This document shows, one piece after another, positions 1 to 8,886 of a stretch of 64,000 nucleotides of DNA (position 1 is its first letter; every line of letters begins with the position of its first letter). The stretch spans positions 62,001 through 126,000 of the forward strand of contig JAIQFV010000011.1 in NCBI GenBank assembly GCA_020073085.1, read 5' to 3'. The DNA is from Terriglobia bacterium (lineage in GTDB: Bacteria; Acidobacteriota; Terriglobia; JAIQFV01). The position numbers and the translations under genes are program-made. The notes under the pieces were generated by a model that was not told where the DNA came from, did no database searches, and was given only the letters and a program-made list of their open reading frames with translations.

Positions 1-561
1 AAAGGTGACCTTCGTCTCCTCTCTTCCGACCTCGATGATCTCTACCGGAGGGACGCGGTCACTCCTGCCGGCCTCGGGCGTGAAAGAGCCCGGATAAATG
101 CTGACGATGCCGCGGTTCTCCGGCAGGCGGATGTCCGCGAAGATCTTTCCCCCGAAGAGTTGACAGGTCAGAATGACGGCTTGATCTTTGATCTGCAAAT
201 CTTTGCAGAAATTGACAAAAGGGATTTCCGTCCGGGCGGAAAGAACAGGTCCGACTCCAATGAAAATATTGGTCCCGGGGATAAGCACAAGCGCCGCCGG
301 CTTTTTACTCATCAGGTTCGATATCGCAGCGGCAACCACATCCGGGGTCGGCATTTCGAGGAAGGCGCCGTCGAGAACAATCACAGAGTCGGCCGTGCCC
401 AACTTCGAAGAGAGGGAAGCGGAGCCCTTTCCCAGCAAGACTGCATGAAGCGGGATCTCCAGAGTCGCGGCGATTTCTCTGCCAAGCCCCAACATTTCGA
501 ACGTGGTGTCGGTGAGTTCACCTCTCAATTGCTCGGCGATGACAAATATTCCATTTTTCAT
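1..561 (-). CDS. etfA: Electron transfer flavoprotein alpha subunit, N-terminal part (cut by window edge)
   Basis: Reads MKNGIFVIAEQLRGEL and continues with the ETF alpha N-terminal fold (AVLLGKG, LVLIPGTN, GVGPVLSARTEIPFV). About 187 residues are visible; the C-terminal FAD-binding domain lies beyond position 1. In the family, EtfA and EtfB form a soluble heterodimer that carries electrons from dehydrogenases, or bifurcates them. The start is chosen because AGGAGG sits just upstream, 13 bases after the etfB stop. It is the last visible gene of a hydrogenase operon, so the electrons probably come from or go to hydrogen (inference). Whether this ETF is of the bifurcating kind cannot be judged from the part seen. 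Confidence 0.9.
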   Translation of the reverse strand, partial: MKNGIFVIAEQLRGELTDTTFEMLGLGREIAATLEIPLHAVLLGKGSASLSSKLGTADSVIVLDGAFLEMPTPDVVAAAISNLMSKKPAALVLIPGTNIFIGVGPVLSARTEIPFVNFCKDLQIKDQAVILTCQLFGGKIFADIRLPENRGIVSIYPGSFTPEAGRSDRVPPVEIIEVGREETKVTF

Positions 562-574
562 TTTTGATTACCTC

Positions 575-1357
575 CTAAGCGAGCGCTCGCTTGGACAAAA
601 TTTCAACGAGTCTCTCGGCGATTTCATTGGGTGAGCCTTCGATCATCTCCGCCATGCCTGCCACCTCGGGCTTGTAGAGCTGTTCCACCGGCAATCGGCC
701 AAGGGAGTCGGGGCAGGGGACTTCTCGAGGTTCGATCTTCATGGTTTTCATGACAGAGCGGACTTTAGCAACAGGAACGTAGCGGGGAGGTTTTTCCGCC
801 GCCTGAATCCCCAGCACAGCGGGAATAGGCACTTCGAATTCACCCCGCAACCCGCCTGCAAATTCCTTCATGACGAGAGCTTTCTTTCCCTCAGGCTCGA
901 GTTCGATCCCCGTGACCACTCCGATATAGGGGAAGCCCAGTCCTTCAGCCAGGCACGGGCTGAGTTCACCTTCGAGATCATCAATCGCCTGGGAGCCGGT
1001 CAAAATCAAGGTGTCGGAGGTCAGCAGTTGCGGATCGCTCCGCAGGAAGGTGGAAAGAATCTGAGCCGCGACGGGGCCGCTGAGACCTGAAAAATCGCCG
1101 ATGATTTTGATGGCGCGATCAGCCCCTTTAGCCAGGGCCGTGAACAGCGCTTCCTCCAGCTCGGGGGCTTCGAAGGCCACCGCGGTGACTTTGCCCCCGT
1201 GTCTTTCCTTCAAGAGCAGACTCTGTTCCAACGCGTGCTCATCGGGCTCGCTCAGTTTCAGCCGCAGCCATCCGGTGTCCAGAGACTTTCCGTCTGACCC
1301 TACTTCCAATTCCTCCACAACATCAGGAACCATCTTCAGACAGGTAATAATGTTCAT
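575..1357 (-). CDS. etfB: Electron transfer flavoprotein beta subunit
   Basis: 260 residues, the usual EtfB length. The opening MNIITCLKMVPDVVEELEV, the central SEPDEHALEQSLLLKE segment and the TGSQAIDDLEGELSPCLAEGLGFPYI stretch (seen in two parts) are ETF beta hallmarks. Beta binds AMP or a second flavin, depending on clade. The gene starts 6 bases after the maturation protease stop with a GGGAGG ribosome site, and etfA follows 13 bases later, so the four genes are one transcript. The last codons contain a 16-bp perfect palindrome directly before the etfA ribosome site. Placement with a 3c-type hydrogenase rather than an acyl-CoA dehydrogenase is the unusual point. Confidence 0.93.
   Translation of the reverse strand: MNIITCLKMVPDVVEELEVGSDGKSLDTGWLRLKLSEPDEHALEQSLLLKERHGGKVTAVAFEAPELEEALFTALAKGADRAIKIIGDFSGLSGPVAAQILSTFLRSDPQLLTSDTLILTGSQAIDDLEGELSPCLAEGLGFPYIGVVTGIELEPEGKKALVMKEFAGGLRGEFEVPIPAVLGIQAAEKPPRYVPVAKVRSVMKTMKIEPREVPCPDSLGRLPVEQLYKPEVAGMAEMIEGSPNEIAERLVEILSKRALA
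577..592 (-). repeat. 16-bp perfect palindrome at the etfB/etfA junction
   Basis: AAGCGAGCGCTCGCTT is its own reverse complement. It forms the last codons of etfB and ends a few bases before the AGGAGG of etfA. In RNA it could form a short hairpin near the etfA ribosome site. It may equally be a chance product of codon use. Confidence 0.4.
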
Positions 1358-1363
1358 TGATGT

Positions 1364-1870
1364 TTACCTCCCGTTCTTTTTTATCAGGCTGTACTCCTCC
1401 TGCGTCCAACTCTCCAGAACCTGTTTCGCCCGCTCAACAAAGAGGGGGAGGGCCTCGGTTGCGGCCAGGGTCAGTCCCTCTCCCAGGCGGTAAGGATTTT
1501 CGACTTCAAGGGCCAGCACTCGAATCTCTGAAGCAATGGGGATGCCCAGGCATCGGGCGACCCTGACCGCATCAGCCAAGCCGGAGTAGTGAGGAGACGG
1601 TGCCACAGCCTTCTCGAAGTCTTGGCCGGTAAACTCCAGGATCGTACCCGGGGCATAACGGCCGGTGAATGCGGCATCCAGAAATAGAACATGGGCTCGA
1701 TTCTCCAGGAACTCCAGCAAGTCCACTCCGGACCCGGCCGATTCAACGATCTCCAAATCACCGTAGGCTCCTTTCCGAAGCTCTCGCGCGGCAAGGAGAC
1801 CGATGGCATCGTCGCCCAGGAGTTCATTGCCGAGGGCGACCACAAGGTTCGAAGACTGTGTCGCGCTCAT
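1364..1870 (-). CDS. [NiFe] hydrogenase maturation protease
   Basis: 168 residues from the ATG whose first bases overlap the stop of the large-subunit gene (ATGA overlap). The N-terminus NLVVALGNELLGDDAIGLLA matches the HyaD/HybD/HoxW endopeptidase signature GNxLxxDDxxG, whose acidic residues bind nickel; a second family segment is LLEFLENRAHVLFLDA. In the family this enzyme removes the C-terminal tail of the large subunit after nickel insertion. The neighbouring MvhA-like subunit carries such a tail of 25 residues after its last CxxC-xx-H motif, so it is the likely substrate. A longer in-frame start 96 bases upstream lies inside the large-subunit gene and is rejected. Confidence 0.92.
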   Translation of the reverse strand: MSATQSSNLVVALGNELLGDDAIGLLAARELRKGAYGDLEIVESAGSGVDLLEFLENRAHVLFLDAAFTGRYAPGTILEFTGQDFEKAVAPSPHYSGLADAVRVARCLGIPIASEIRVLALEVENPYRLGEGLTLAATEALPLFVERAKQVLESWTQEEYSLIKKNGR

Positions 1871-3399
1871 CTTGCTACCTCCTTCAAAACGCGGCCATCG
1901 CGGTCGCGGATTCGTGCGATCAAGGGCATTTGACCGGGAAAGGAATGGGTTGCACAACCATGACACGGATCATAGGCTCGGAACGCCATTTCTATCTGGT
2001 TCAGCAAGCCTTCGGAAACCTGTCCCGCATGAATCAAACCTTTGGCGCTTTTTTCGACACTCATCGCCATGCGAGCCGCGTTGTTTTGAGTGGCGACGAT
2101 GAGGTTGACGTTCCGAATGATGCCGTTCTCATCGGTCTCGTAATGGTGCACGAGGGTCCCGCGGGGTGCTTCCACCACTCCGATCCCCACCGCCGGCGTC
2201 GATTTCGGAATGACCCGAAGATCCCTGCTGGTGATATCAGGATCATGGATGAGTTCGATCATCCGCTCCGCGGCATAGACCATCTCCACAACCCGCGCCC
2301 AGTGGTTGGCCAGGGTGTGGTGGACCGGCTTGTCTCCCAGCACGGCAAATAGCTCTTCGCGTGCCTTCTGGGCCTGGGGCGTTGCCATGCCTTCGGAAGC
2401 GTTCAAGCGCGCCAGAGGCGCCACACAATAGACGCCGCTCTCCGGACCATCGACAAAGCCATTCCATCCTTTGCGCTTGAGATAGGAGAACTTCACGTAG
2501 CTCCAAGGTTCCACATGCTCGGCGATCTGGTCCAGATATTCCCCGGGCGGAAACTTCACAAACTCCTTGCCGGTGGGATCGACAACCCGAATCTTCCCGT
2601 CATAGAAATTAACGCGGTTCTCCGCATCCACCATTCCCATGTAATAGGTCTTGTGGGTAAAGGTGTCCGAGGTGATCAGCTTGACATAGCCTTCATTCTT
2701 GAGGATGAGGTCTTTGAAGACCTGCAGAGTGAAGAGAGCGAACTCCAATCCGTCCCCGGCCAGCTCTTTGAACTTGGGAAGTTCTTCTGCCGCGATGCCT
2801 TTCGCGACTCCGCCCGGCAATCCAAAAACCGGATGAATCACTTTTCCGCCCACGTAGGTGATCAGCTCGCGGAGGCGACGACGCATCGAGATGACTTTCT
2901 TTCCTACCTCGACCCCGACCTTCTGAATCACCCCGACCACATTCCTGAGCTCTTTGGGGGCATCGGGACCGACGATGAAATCCGGGCCGCCGAGGATGTA
3001 CACATGAAGGGCGTGATCTTCGAGCATGAAGGTGTTGTAGATGAGTTCGCGGATTTTCCTGGCGGCCGGCGGCGGTTCGACCTTGTACAGATCATCGAGT
3101 GCCTTGGTCGCCGCCATGTGGTGGGCTGTAGGACAGACTCCGCAAATGCGGCTGGTAATCTGGGGCATGTCTTCGGCGGGACGTCCCTTGCAGAAAACTT
3201 CAAATCCTCTCAATTCCGGAACCTGGAAATAAGCGCGGTCAACCTCGCCGCGGTCGTCCAAAAAAATGTCGATCTTGCCGTGGCCTTCCAGACGAGTGAC
3301 GGGGTCGATCGTGATCCGCCGTCTGTCTTCCGCATAGGTGGCGTTCGCCTGGGTTTGTGCTAGGTTCCAAACCTTCTGGATGGGCTCGTCCATAGTCAT
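1867..3399 (-). CDS. mvhA: [NiFe] hydrogenase large subunit, MvhA-like (group 3c type)
   Basis: 510 residues. The L1 motif RICGVCPTAHH holds nickel ligands C86 and C89; the L2 motif DPCHGCATH near the end holds C479, C482 and H485, followed by a 25-residue tail expected to be cut during maturation. The N-terminus has the usual ITIDPVTRLEGHGKI strand. In the family this soluble subunit splits or makes hydrogen at the Ni-Fe site. The start lies in an ATGA overlap with the small-subunit gene, with GGAGGTG upstream. The order D-G-A matches methyl-viologen-reducing hydrogenase (Mvh) operons of methanogens. No hypABCDEF genes are in the window. Confidence 0.93.
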   Translation of the reverse strand: MTMDEPIQKVWNLAQTQANATYAEDRRRITIDPVTRLEGHGKIDIFLDDRGEVDRAYFQVPELRGFEVFCKGRPAEDMPQITSRICGVCPTAHHMAATKALDDLYKVEPPPAARKIRELIYNTFMLEDHALHVYILGGPDFIVGPDAPKELRNVVGVIQKVGVEVGKKVISMRRRLRELITYVGGKVIHPVFGLPGGVAKGIAAEELPKFKELAGDGLEFALFTLQVFKDLILKNEGYVKLITSDTFTHKTYYMGMVDAENRVNFYDGKIRVVDPTGKEFVKFPPGEYLDQIAEHVEPWSYVKFSYLKRKGWNGFVDGPESGVYCVAPLARLNASEGMATPQAQKAREELFAVLGDKPVHHTLANHWARVVEMVYAAERMIELIHDPDITSRDLRVIPKSTPAVGIGVVEAPRGTLVHHYETDENGIIRNVNLIVATQNNAARMAMSVEKSAKGLIHAGQVSEGLLNQIEMAFRAYDPCHGCATHSFPGQMPLIARIRDRDGRVLKEVAR

Positions 3400-4388
3400 T
3401 TCACCTCCACGGCGTCATCGCGGACTGCTAACTTTCTGCGTAGCAGGGAAGCGGCGAGGCCGTACCGATAGAAAGTCCCAACGGGATCCGGGATCCCCGA
3501 AAGTATCCGATCGATCTCTGGCTCGGTATTGGCATCGACCGAGGAGCATAGGGAAGAAAGAATCTTGGCGCCCTGGTCCTTGACGCGTGAGGTCGGTCCA
3601 AAACAGCCGGTGCACGGCATGTTGCCCTGCACGCAGAGGGCTTCGCATCCCCCCCGGGTCGCCGGCCCCATGCAAACAATCCCTTGTGCGAGCAAGCACC
3701 TTTCGGGATCGATGTCAGTCCAAAGAGGGCGCTTGAATTCGGTGATTTTCAGGTCCGTCGGCTTGGAATCCTTCCGCGGGCAGTCTTCACAGAGTGCAAC
3801 GTCCGGGGCAAGAACGGACCCTTTCGCCGGCAGCTTTCCCGAGAGAAGCGTCAAAATGGCCTCTTTCAGGATTTTGGGAGTAGGCGGGCACCCGGGAAGG
3901 TAGTAATCCACTTCCACCACCTGGTTCAACGAGCGGACCATCTTCCTGAATTCCGGAAGGGTGGCTGTCCGGCCGTCTTCCTTAACTTCCAGTAGGGGTC
4001 TTGTTCCTTGCGGGTTTTGAACCGTCGGCGCCTCCTCGTAAACATACTTCAGGATCTGCTCGCGGTCGAACTGGTTGGCCAGACTGGGAATTCCTCCCAG
4101 ATGTGCGCACGAGCCGTAGGCCACCAGGAGCCGGCTCTTGCGGCGCATCAACTGGACCATTTCCTCCTGTTCTGAGGTTCGCAGGGCGCCATTGACCAGG
4201 CTCACCAGGATGGAACCATCGGGCATGGCCTCGACATCTTTCTTTTTGAAATCGAGGGCCACCGGCCAAAAGACGATGTCCACGGCATCCAGCACCATGA
4301 GAATGTCTTCGGCCAGATCAACGACTGACTCTTCGCAGCCACCGCAAGACGCACACCAATAAAAAGCAATCTTGGGCTTATCCGGCAT
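3396..4388 (-). CDS. mvhG: [NiFe] hydrogenase small subunit, MvhG-like
   Basis: 330 residues. KIAFYWCASCGGCEES gives the proximal-cluster cysteines C12, C15 and C18, joined later by GSCAHLGG and PGCPPTP. Further cysteine groups (CEDCPR; C in DPERCLLAQG; GGCEALCVQGNMPCTGCFGP) should hold the other iron-sulfur clusters. It relays electrons between the large subunit and the MvhD-like protein. The start used overlaps the mvhD stop by 11 bases and has GAGGAGGTG upstream; a longer start 84 bases upstream lies within mvhD. No Tat signal is present, so the enzyme is cytoplasmic. Confidence 0.92.
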   Translation of the reverse strand: MPDKPKIAFYWCASCGGCEESVVDLAEDILMVLDAVDIVFWPVALDFKKKDVEAMPDGSILVSLVNGALRTSEQEEMVQLMRRKSRLLVAYGSCAHLGGIPSLANQFDREQILKYVYEEAPTVQNPQGTRPLLEVKEDGRTATLPEFRKMVRSLNQVVEVDYYLPGCPPTPKILKEAILTLLSGKLPAKGSVLAPDVALCEDCPRKDSKPTDLKITEFKRPLWTDIDPERCLLAQGIVCMGPATRGGCEALCVQGNMPCTGCFGPTSRVKDQGAKILSSLCSSVDANTEPEIDRILSGIPDPVGTFYRYGLAASLLRRKLAVRDDAVEVK

Positions 4389-4905
4389 GGGCGGCCACCT
4401 CCTCTTCTTCCATTTTTTCGGCGGACATTTTGAGTTCCGAGTCCCATTCTCGGAATCGGGAGGGGAGCTCAAGAGGTCCGAGGGCCCTCACCCTCTCTAC
4501 CATGTCATTCACCACGAGTTTGACCTTTTCTCCTTCGGACGCGGAAATCCATTCCAGGCGAAAGCGGTCCTCCTCGATTCCCATCTCACGGAGGATTCGC
4601 TTGAAAAGCTGAAATCGGCGCAGGGCTTTGTAGTTGCCTTCCTGGTAATGACAATCCCCCGGATGGCACCCGCCCACCAGAACGCCGTCGGCCCCTCGCG
4701 CAAAAGCATCGAGGATGAACTGGGGGTCAACGCGTCCGGAGCACATCACGCGAATGATCCTGGCGTTGGGGGCATGTTTCAATCTCGAAACACCGGCAAG
4801 ATCCGCCGCCGTATACGTGCACCAGTTGCAGAAAAAGGCAACAATGCGCGGCTCCCACCGGCCCGGTGAATCCGTCGTTTCGTTCATGTTCGGCTCGTGA
4901 GACAT
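4378..4905 (-). CDS. mvhD: Methyl-viologen-reducing hydrogenase delta subunit-like iron-sulfur protein (MvhD)
   Basis: 175 residues. EPRIVAFFCNWCTYTAAD (C26, C29), RVMCSGRVDPQFILDAF and VGGCHPGDCHYQEGN are the conserved MvhD cysteine motifs for a [2Fe-2S] cluster. In methanogens MvhD carries electrons from the hydrogenase to HdrA; here no hdr gene is visible and etfBA follow instead. The ATG used has GGAGGTG four bases upstream; a TTG start four codons earlier would place the ribosome site inside the gene and is rejected. It is the first recognisable gene of the operon. A C-terminal stretch rich in E and K (EKMEEEEVAAHAG) overlaps the next gene. Confidence 0.92.
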   Translation of the reverse strand: MSHEPNMNETTDSPGRWEPRIVAFFCNWCTYTAADLAGVSRLKHAPNARIIRVMCSGRVDPQFILDAFARGADGVLVGGCHPGDCHYQEGNYKALRRFQLFKRILREMGIEEDRFRLEWISASEGEKVKLVVNDMVERVRALGPLELPSRFREWDSELKMSAEKMEEEEVAAHAG

Positions 4906-5337
4906 GTTCACCTCCAAAACAGTGAAGGTTCCCGGTCCCGACCAAGGAGGAGGTCACACATTCCAGTGCCCGGCTGAATGACTTCGGCCTCGATCTGCGG
5001 TATCCGGCCGGAGAAGCTGCCCGGAAGGCAGGGGAGACGGCCTTGACACAGGGATGCGTTGAGAGAGGCTCTTCGCCTTTCGGTCAGAGAGAGAGGTTTG
5101 TTGCAGAAGTTGGAAGGGGATTCGGAAAGGGGTTGGTCGACCTCAGATCGGCTTCGAGTCGTCTCCGCATTCTCGAGCAAAACGCCCCGAGGATGATTCG
5201 GATGTCCTTTGTCAATAAACCTGACACGGTTCTCCCTTGGCATCCCGGCATCCGCGATCTTCTCTCCACAGATGCCAGGACTCAGGTTACGCAGATCCGG
5301 GGAGTAAGAATATGATTCCGTATGATCTGTCCACAGT
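4906..5337. other. 432-base gap between the two hydrogenase operons
   Basis: The gap carries no gene I can support. One minus-strand frame stays open for about 111 codons from an ATG at 5243 (MPRENRVRFIDKGHPNH...) and is open further upstream, ending next to the mvhD start. It has no family resemblance and no clear ribosome site. The promoter of the mvhD-etfA operon should lie here, but I see no strong -35/-10 pair. Confidence 0.4.
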
Positions 5338-6651
5338 CTATTTAAGCATCTCCTGCACGATAGTCAGCTTAAGAGAATGTGTGGCGCAAGAGATGCACGG
5401 GTCATAGTTGCGTACCACTTGCTCACACTGCCAAGTCAGCTTGTCCTTAGGTAGATGAATATTCTTTGTCACAAACTGCCGCAAATCCGCCTCAATGGTC
5501 TTCTGGTTTTGGGAGGTGGGCGGAACGATTTTGGCGTCCGAGATGAGGCCCGCGTCGTCGATGTCGTAGCGATGATACAGAATTCCGCGCGGGGCCTCGG
5601 TGCATCCGAATCCCGTGGCGGCGTGCGGTTCGTATTCGACGAACGGGCGCTCGGGCGCCTCATACTCGTCGATAATCCTCAAGGCCTCGTCGCAGGCATA
5701 AAGCGTCTCGATGGCCCGAACCACAATGCTTTGAAAAGGGTTGCGGCACACCGCGGGAAGCCCCGCGGCCCGGGCAGCATCCTGAGCCAGGGGTGAGAGC
5801 TGTTCAAAGTTCAGATTGTACCTTGCCAGGGGCCCCACAAAGTACGCTCCCCGCACCTTGAGCTGGGAATGCAGGGCATTGGAGTGCTCGACGTGTTCTT
5901 CGACAAAGTGATGATCGTACTCACGGATGGAGATGTTCAGGCCCTTATTGGAGATCAATCTTCCCTCATTGAATGGATACTCCTCAGGGTGGTGCAGAGC
6001 GACGAACTCGTAGTCCTGTTCAAACTCGGGGAACGGAAGGTCGGCCGTCCACTGTACCGTGTCAAGCGCCGCGTCCCGGGCCCATTTGAGTTTTTCAGCG
6101 AGGGGTGCCAGTTCCCGCTTGGTGGGGACCTTATAAAATCCTCCCACCCGGACGCTGACGGGATGGATCTCGCGTCCTCCCAGGAGGATCACCAGGTCAT
6201 TCCCGATCTTTTTCAGCTTCAAGGCGCGCTCGACCACCGCGGCGTGGTCTTTTGCCATCTGGATGACATCCTGGTAACCGAGGAAATCCGGCGCATGCAA
6301 CATGTAGATGTGCAGGGCATGGCTTTCAATCCACTCCCCGCAATAGAACAGCCGGCGCAAGGCCCGGAGTTGACCGCCCACCTTGACGTCAAAGGCCGCC
6401 TCAATGGCGTGCACGGAGCTCATCTGGTAGGCGATCGGGCAGATCCCGCAGATTCGAGCCACAATGTCGGGAACCTCAGTGTGGTGTCGTCCTCGAAGAA
6501 AGGCCTCGAAGAAGCGGGGCGGCTCGAAAATATTGAACCGCACCTCGGCCACCGCGCCGCCTTGCAGCTTGATGAATAATCCGCCTTCGCCCTCCACTCG
6601 GGCCAGGAAATCCACTTCAAGTTTCTTGCCCCGGGCCTTTGCAACTTTCAT
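5338..6651 (-). CDS. hydA: Group 3b [NiFe] hydrogenase large (alpha) subunit
   Basis: 437 residues. L1 is [20 protein letters not shown] (C68, C71) and L2 is DPCISCATH (C419, C422, H425) followed by a 12-residue tail. Sequence style and neighbours (HydB, HydG, HydD) match cytosolic bidirectional NAD(P)-linked hydrogenase, also called sulfhydrogenase. The start at 6651 has AATGAGG eight bases upstream; a start 39 bases earlier lacks one. It lies about 136 bases after hydD, and that spacer contains a perfect palindromic repeat at 6735-6766. No second maturation protease is visible, so processing must use one encoded elsewhere or the protease next to mvhA. Confidence 0.93.
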   Translation of the reverse strand: MKVAKARGKKLEVDFLARVEGEGGLFIKLQGGAVAEVRFNIFEPPRFFEAFLRGRHHTEVPDIVARICGICPIAYQMSSVHAIEAAFDVKVGGQLRALRRLFYCGEWIESHALHIYMLHAPDFLGYQDVIQMAKDHAAVVERALKLKKIGNDLVILLGGREIHPVSVRVGGFYKVPTKRELAPLAEKLKWARDAALDTVQWTADLPFPEFEQDYEFVALHHPEEYPFNEGRLISNKGLNISIREYDHHFVEEHVEHSNALHSQLKVRGAYFVGPLARYNLNFEQLSPLAQDAARAAGLPAVCRNPFQSIVVRAIETLYACDEALRIIDEYEAPERPFVEYEPHAATGFGCTEAPRGILYHRYDIDDAGLISDAKIVPPTSQNQKTIEADLRQFVTKNIHLPKDKLTWQCEQVVRNYDPCISCATHSLKLTIVQEMLK

Positions 6652-6734
6652 AAAGTATGCCTCATTGGTTGTTGACGGACTTGTCCGCAAAAACGGACGT
6701 CATTGAAGTTGTCAAAGCCCCTAGACGGTTCAGC

Positions 6735-6766
6735 GTAGGGGCGTCCGCCCCGGCGGACGCCCCTAC
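6735..6766. repeat. Palindromic intergenic repeat, family 1, copy A
   Basis: Arms GTAGGGGCGTCCGCC and GGCGGACGCCCCTAC pair over 15 bp around a 2-base centre. A second copy lies at 43931-43962 in the opposite orientation, and the two share flanks TTCAGC on one side and CTACAG on the other. This makes it a dispersed REP-like element rather than a terminator built for this site, although it could act as one between hydD and hydA. Confidence 0.85.
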
Positions 6767-6787
6767 AGGAAAGCTGACATTCAAGTG

Positions 6788-7567
6788 TCACTTCTCATGG
6801 GCCTCGCTCTCCCGGCGAAACGCCTCCGCATAGGCATTGAATCCCCGGTACGTCCGCATAATCTCCCGGTCCTTCACCCCGTGGTCCCTCCACCATCGGC
6901 TCAAGGCATCCGAGTTAGGAGTCTCCTTCGGACCAAAGCAGCCGTAACAGCCGCGGGAGAAAGAAGGGCAAATCGCGCCGCATCCCGCCTGGGTGACCGG
7001 TCCGAGACAAATCGTTCCCTGCGCGGCCATGATACAGACCGTGCCTCGCCGCTTGCACTCCATGCACACGCCGTAGGTCGGGGTGTTTGGCTTCCGGCCA
7101 TTCAGGAAAGCACTGAGGACCTCGACCAATTGATGTTTGTTGATCGGGCAGCCGCGAAGTTGGAAATCGACAAAAACGTGATCTGCAATGGGGGTCGACT
7201 TGTTGAGTGTTTTGATATATTGGGGCGAGGCGTAGACGATGGGAACATAGCGCTGGACGTCAGTGAAGTTCCGGAGCGCCTGGATTCCCCCGGCTGTGGC
7301 GCACGCACCGATGGTGACCAGGAATTTTGAGGCACGGCGTACTTTATGGATGCGCTCGGCGTCGTGAGGGGTCGTAATGGACCCTTCAACCAGGGAGATA
7401 TCGTACGGCCCATTGATCACCGCACGGGAGGCTTCAGGGAAGTTGGCGATCTCAATGGCCCCGACCACGGCGAGCAATTCGTCTTCACAGTCCAGCAGGC
7501 TTAATTGACACCCATCGCAGGATGCGAACTTCCAGACTGCGAGTTTCGGCTTGCGCTTTTGGGCCAT
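6788..7567 (-). CDS. hydD: Group 3b hydrogenase small (delta) subunit
   Basis: 259 residues. [14 protein letters not shown] gives proximal-cluster cysteines C17 and C20; GACATAGG and [10 protein letters not shown] complete the site. C-terminal cysteines ([20 protein letters not shown] and GCYGCFGP) fit additional clusters. It links the Ni-Fe subunit to the HydB/HydG diaphorase module. The start ATG lies immediately after the hydG stop, with GGGAG upstream. No signal peptide is present. Family assignment is firm from the motifs and the operon. Confidence 0.93.
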   Translation of the reverse strand: MAQKRKPKLAVWKFASCDGCQLSLLDCEDELLAVVGAIEIANFPEASRAVINGPYDISLVEGSITTPHDAERIHKVRRASKFLVTIGACATAGGIQALRNFTDVQRYVPIVYASPQYIKTLNKSTPIADHVFVDFQLRGCPINKHQLVEVLSAFLNGRKPNTPTYGVCMECKRRGTVCIMAAQGTICLGPVTQAGCGAICPSFSRGCYGCFGPKETPNSDALSRWWRDHGVKDREIMRTYRGFNAYAEAFRRESEAHEK

Positions 7568-7568
7568 G

Positions 7569-8408
7569 TCATATCTCCCATTTCGTTAACAAATCCTTGA
7601 TGCGGCCGTAGACGAAAACCGGCCCGTCTTTACAAACAAAGACCGGACCGAACTGACAGTGACCACAAAAACCGATGGCGCATTTCATGTTGCGCTCCAT
7701 GGAAATATGGATGTTGTCGGTCTTGACCCCGCGTTTCAAAAGCTCCATGACTGTAAATCGCATCATGACTTCGGGTCCACACACCATGGCGGTCGTGTTG
7801 CGGGCATTGAATGGGGCCTTTTGGATCAACGTCGTGACCACCCCCACATTGCCTCGCCAGCCTCCCATCGCCCGGTCCACCGTCACGTGGACCTCCAGGT
7901 CAAAATGCGCGCGCCAGCGCTCCAGCTCCCGGGGAAAGAGAATCTCTTCCGGCGTGCGGGCTCCATAGAGCAGCACCACCTTGTCGTAGTGGTCGCGTTG
8001 CGAGAGCAACTGGTACATGGCGGGACGCAGCGGGGCCAGGCCTATTCCCCCGGCCACGATGACGATATCGCTCCCCGCGGCGACATCCACCGGCCAATGG
8101 CTGCCGAACGGTCCCCGCACCCCGAGGATATCGCCTCGTTTGAGGCGTCGCATGGCTTTGGTCACCGTCCCTACCGCGCGCGTCGTGTGCACCAGCATCT
8201 TTGTCTTGGTGGGATCGCCACTGATGGAAATGGGGACCTCGCCGACGCCGAACACATAGAGCATGTTGAATTGTCCGGCCTGGAACGAGAATCCATCTCC
8301 GCCCCGGGCGGGCTCGAGCTCCAGGGTAAAGGTGTCGTGCGTTTCCTGCCGGACCCTCTGGACGCGAAAGGGAGAGGGCACCATCGGGTCAGAAGTGCTG
8401 AGGCTCAT
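7569..8408 (-). CDS. hydG: Group 3b hydrogenase FAD/NAD(P)-binding (gamma) subunit
   Basis: 279 residues. Ferredoxin-reductase fold: the FAD-binding region holds [24 protein letters not shown], and [15 protein letters not shown] is the nucleotide-binding turn. The C-terminus has [20 protein letters not shown] for a [2Fe-2S] cluster. It exchanges hydride with NAD(P)H and electrons with the iron-sulfur subunits. The start at 8408 is chosen because it falls 13 bases after the preceding stop with AAAGG upstream. Starts at 8438 or 8495 would overlap the previous gene and lack a ribosome site. Confidence 0.92.
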   Translation of the reverse strand: MSLSTSDPMVPSPFRVQRVRQETHDTFTLELEPARGGDGFSFQAGQFNMLYVFGVGEVPISISGDPTKTKMLVHTTRAVGTVTKAMRRLKRGDILGVRGPFGSHWPVDVAAGSDIVIVAGGIGLAPLRPAMYQLLSQRDHYDKVVLLYGARTPEEILFPRELERWRAHFDLEVHVTVDRAMGGWRGNVGVVTTLIQKAPFNARNTTAMVCGPEVMMRFTVMELLKRGVKTDNIHISMERNMKCAIGFCGHCQFGPVFVCKDGPVFVYGRIKDLLTKWEI

Positions 8409-8421
8409 TAATTCGTGCCTT

Positions 8422-8886
8422 TCAAGAAGGGTTGCCATAAATGTCCAGGAGTTGCAGTCTCGTGGCCTCCAACCGCTGTTCCATGATGTGGGCAAAACGC
8501 TTCAACAGTTCGTATCCCAAATCATGGTCACTTTCACATTTGACGCGCAGGCACTTGCCATCCAGAGCGATGGCGCGTGTCGGCTCCACGGCGCGCGCGT
8601 CGAAATGCCATTGGTAGGGGGGAAGCAGCCAGGACCATCCCAGAATCTCGCCGGCGCTCACGGTTTGAACGGTGAGCGATCCCCGGTTGGGGGTCCGGAT
8701 TTCCACCGCCACCTTGCCTTCACGAATGATGTAGAACTGATTGGCTTCCTCTTCCTCGCGAAAGAGGTATCTGCCGGCTTCGAAACGAACGTTCGAGGCG
8801 CATCCGACCACCAGGTCCAGATGTCGCGGGGAAAGATCGCTTAGAAACGGATGCTCTGCCAGGATCGGTTGAAGTGTGTCTAACAT
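8422..8886 (-). CDS. Cyclic nucleotide-binding-fold protein in the hydrogenase operon
   Basis: 154 residues, a single cNMP-binding jelly roll: [29 protein letters not shown], then [32 protein letters not shown]. The phosphate-binding cassette is atypical (GWSWLLPP where CRP-type proteins have GE...R). No helix-turn-helix follows, so it is not by itself a DNA-binding regulator. Its ATG overlaps the hydB stop (TAATG) and it precedes hydG, so it is translated with the enzyme. It may sense a ligand and modulate the hydrogenase complex (inference). Such genes recur in group 3b operons of several phyla, as I recall. Confidence 0.88.
   Translation of the reverse strand: MLDTLQPILAEHPFLSDLSPRHLDLVVGCASNVRFEAGRYLFREEEEANQFYIIREGKVAVEIRTPNRGSLTVQTVSAGEILGWSWLLPPYQWHFDARAVEPTRAIALDGKCLRVKCESDHDLGYELLKRFAHIMEQRLEATRLQLLDIYGNPS

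Noticed and set aside
4908-5243. 111-codon minus-strand frame before mvhD
   Set aside because: No ribosome site, no family features; it lies where the operon promoter is expected.
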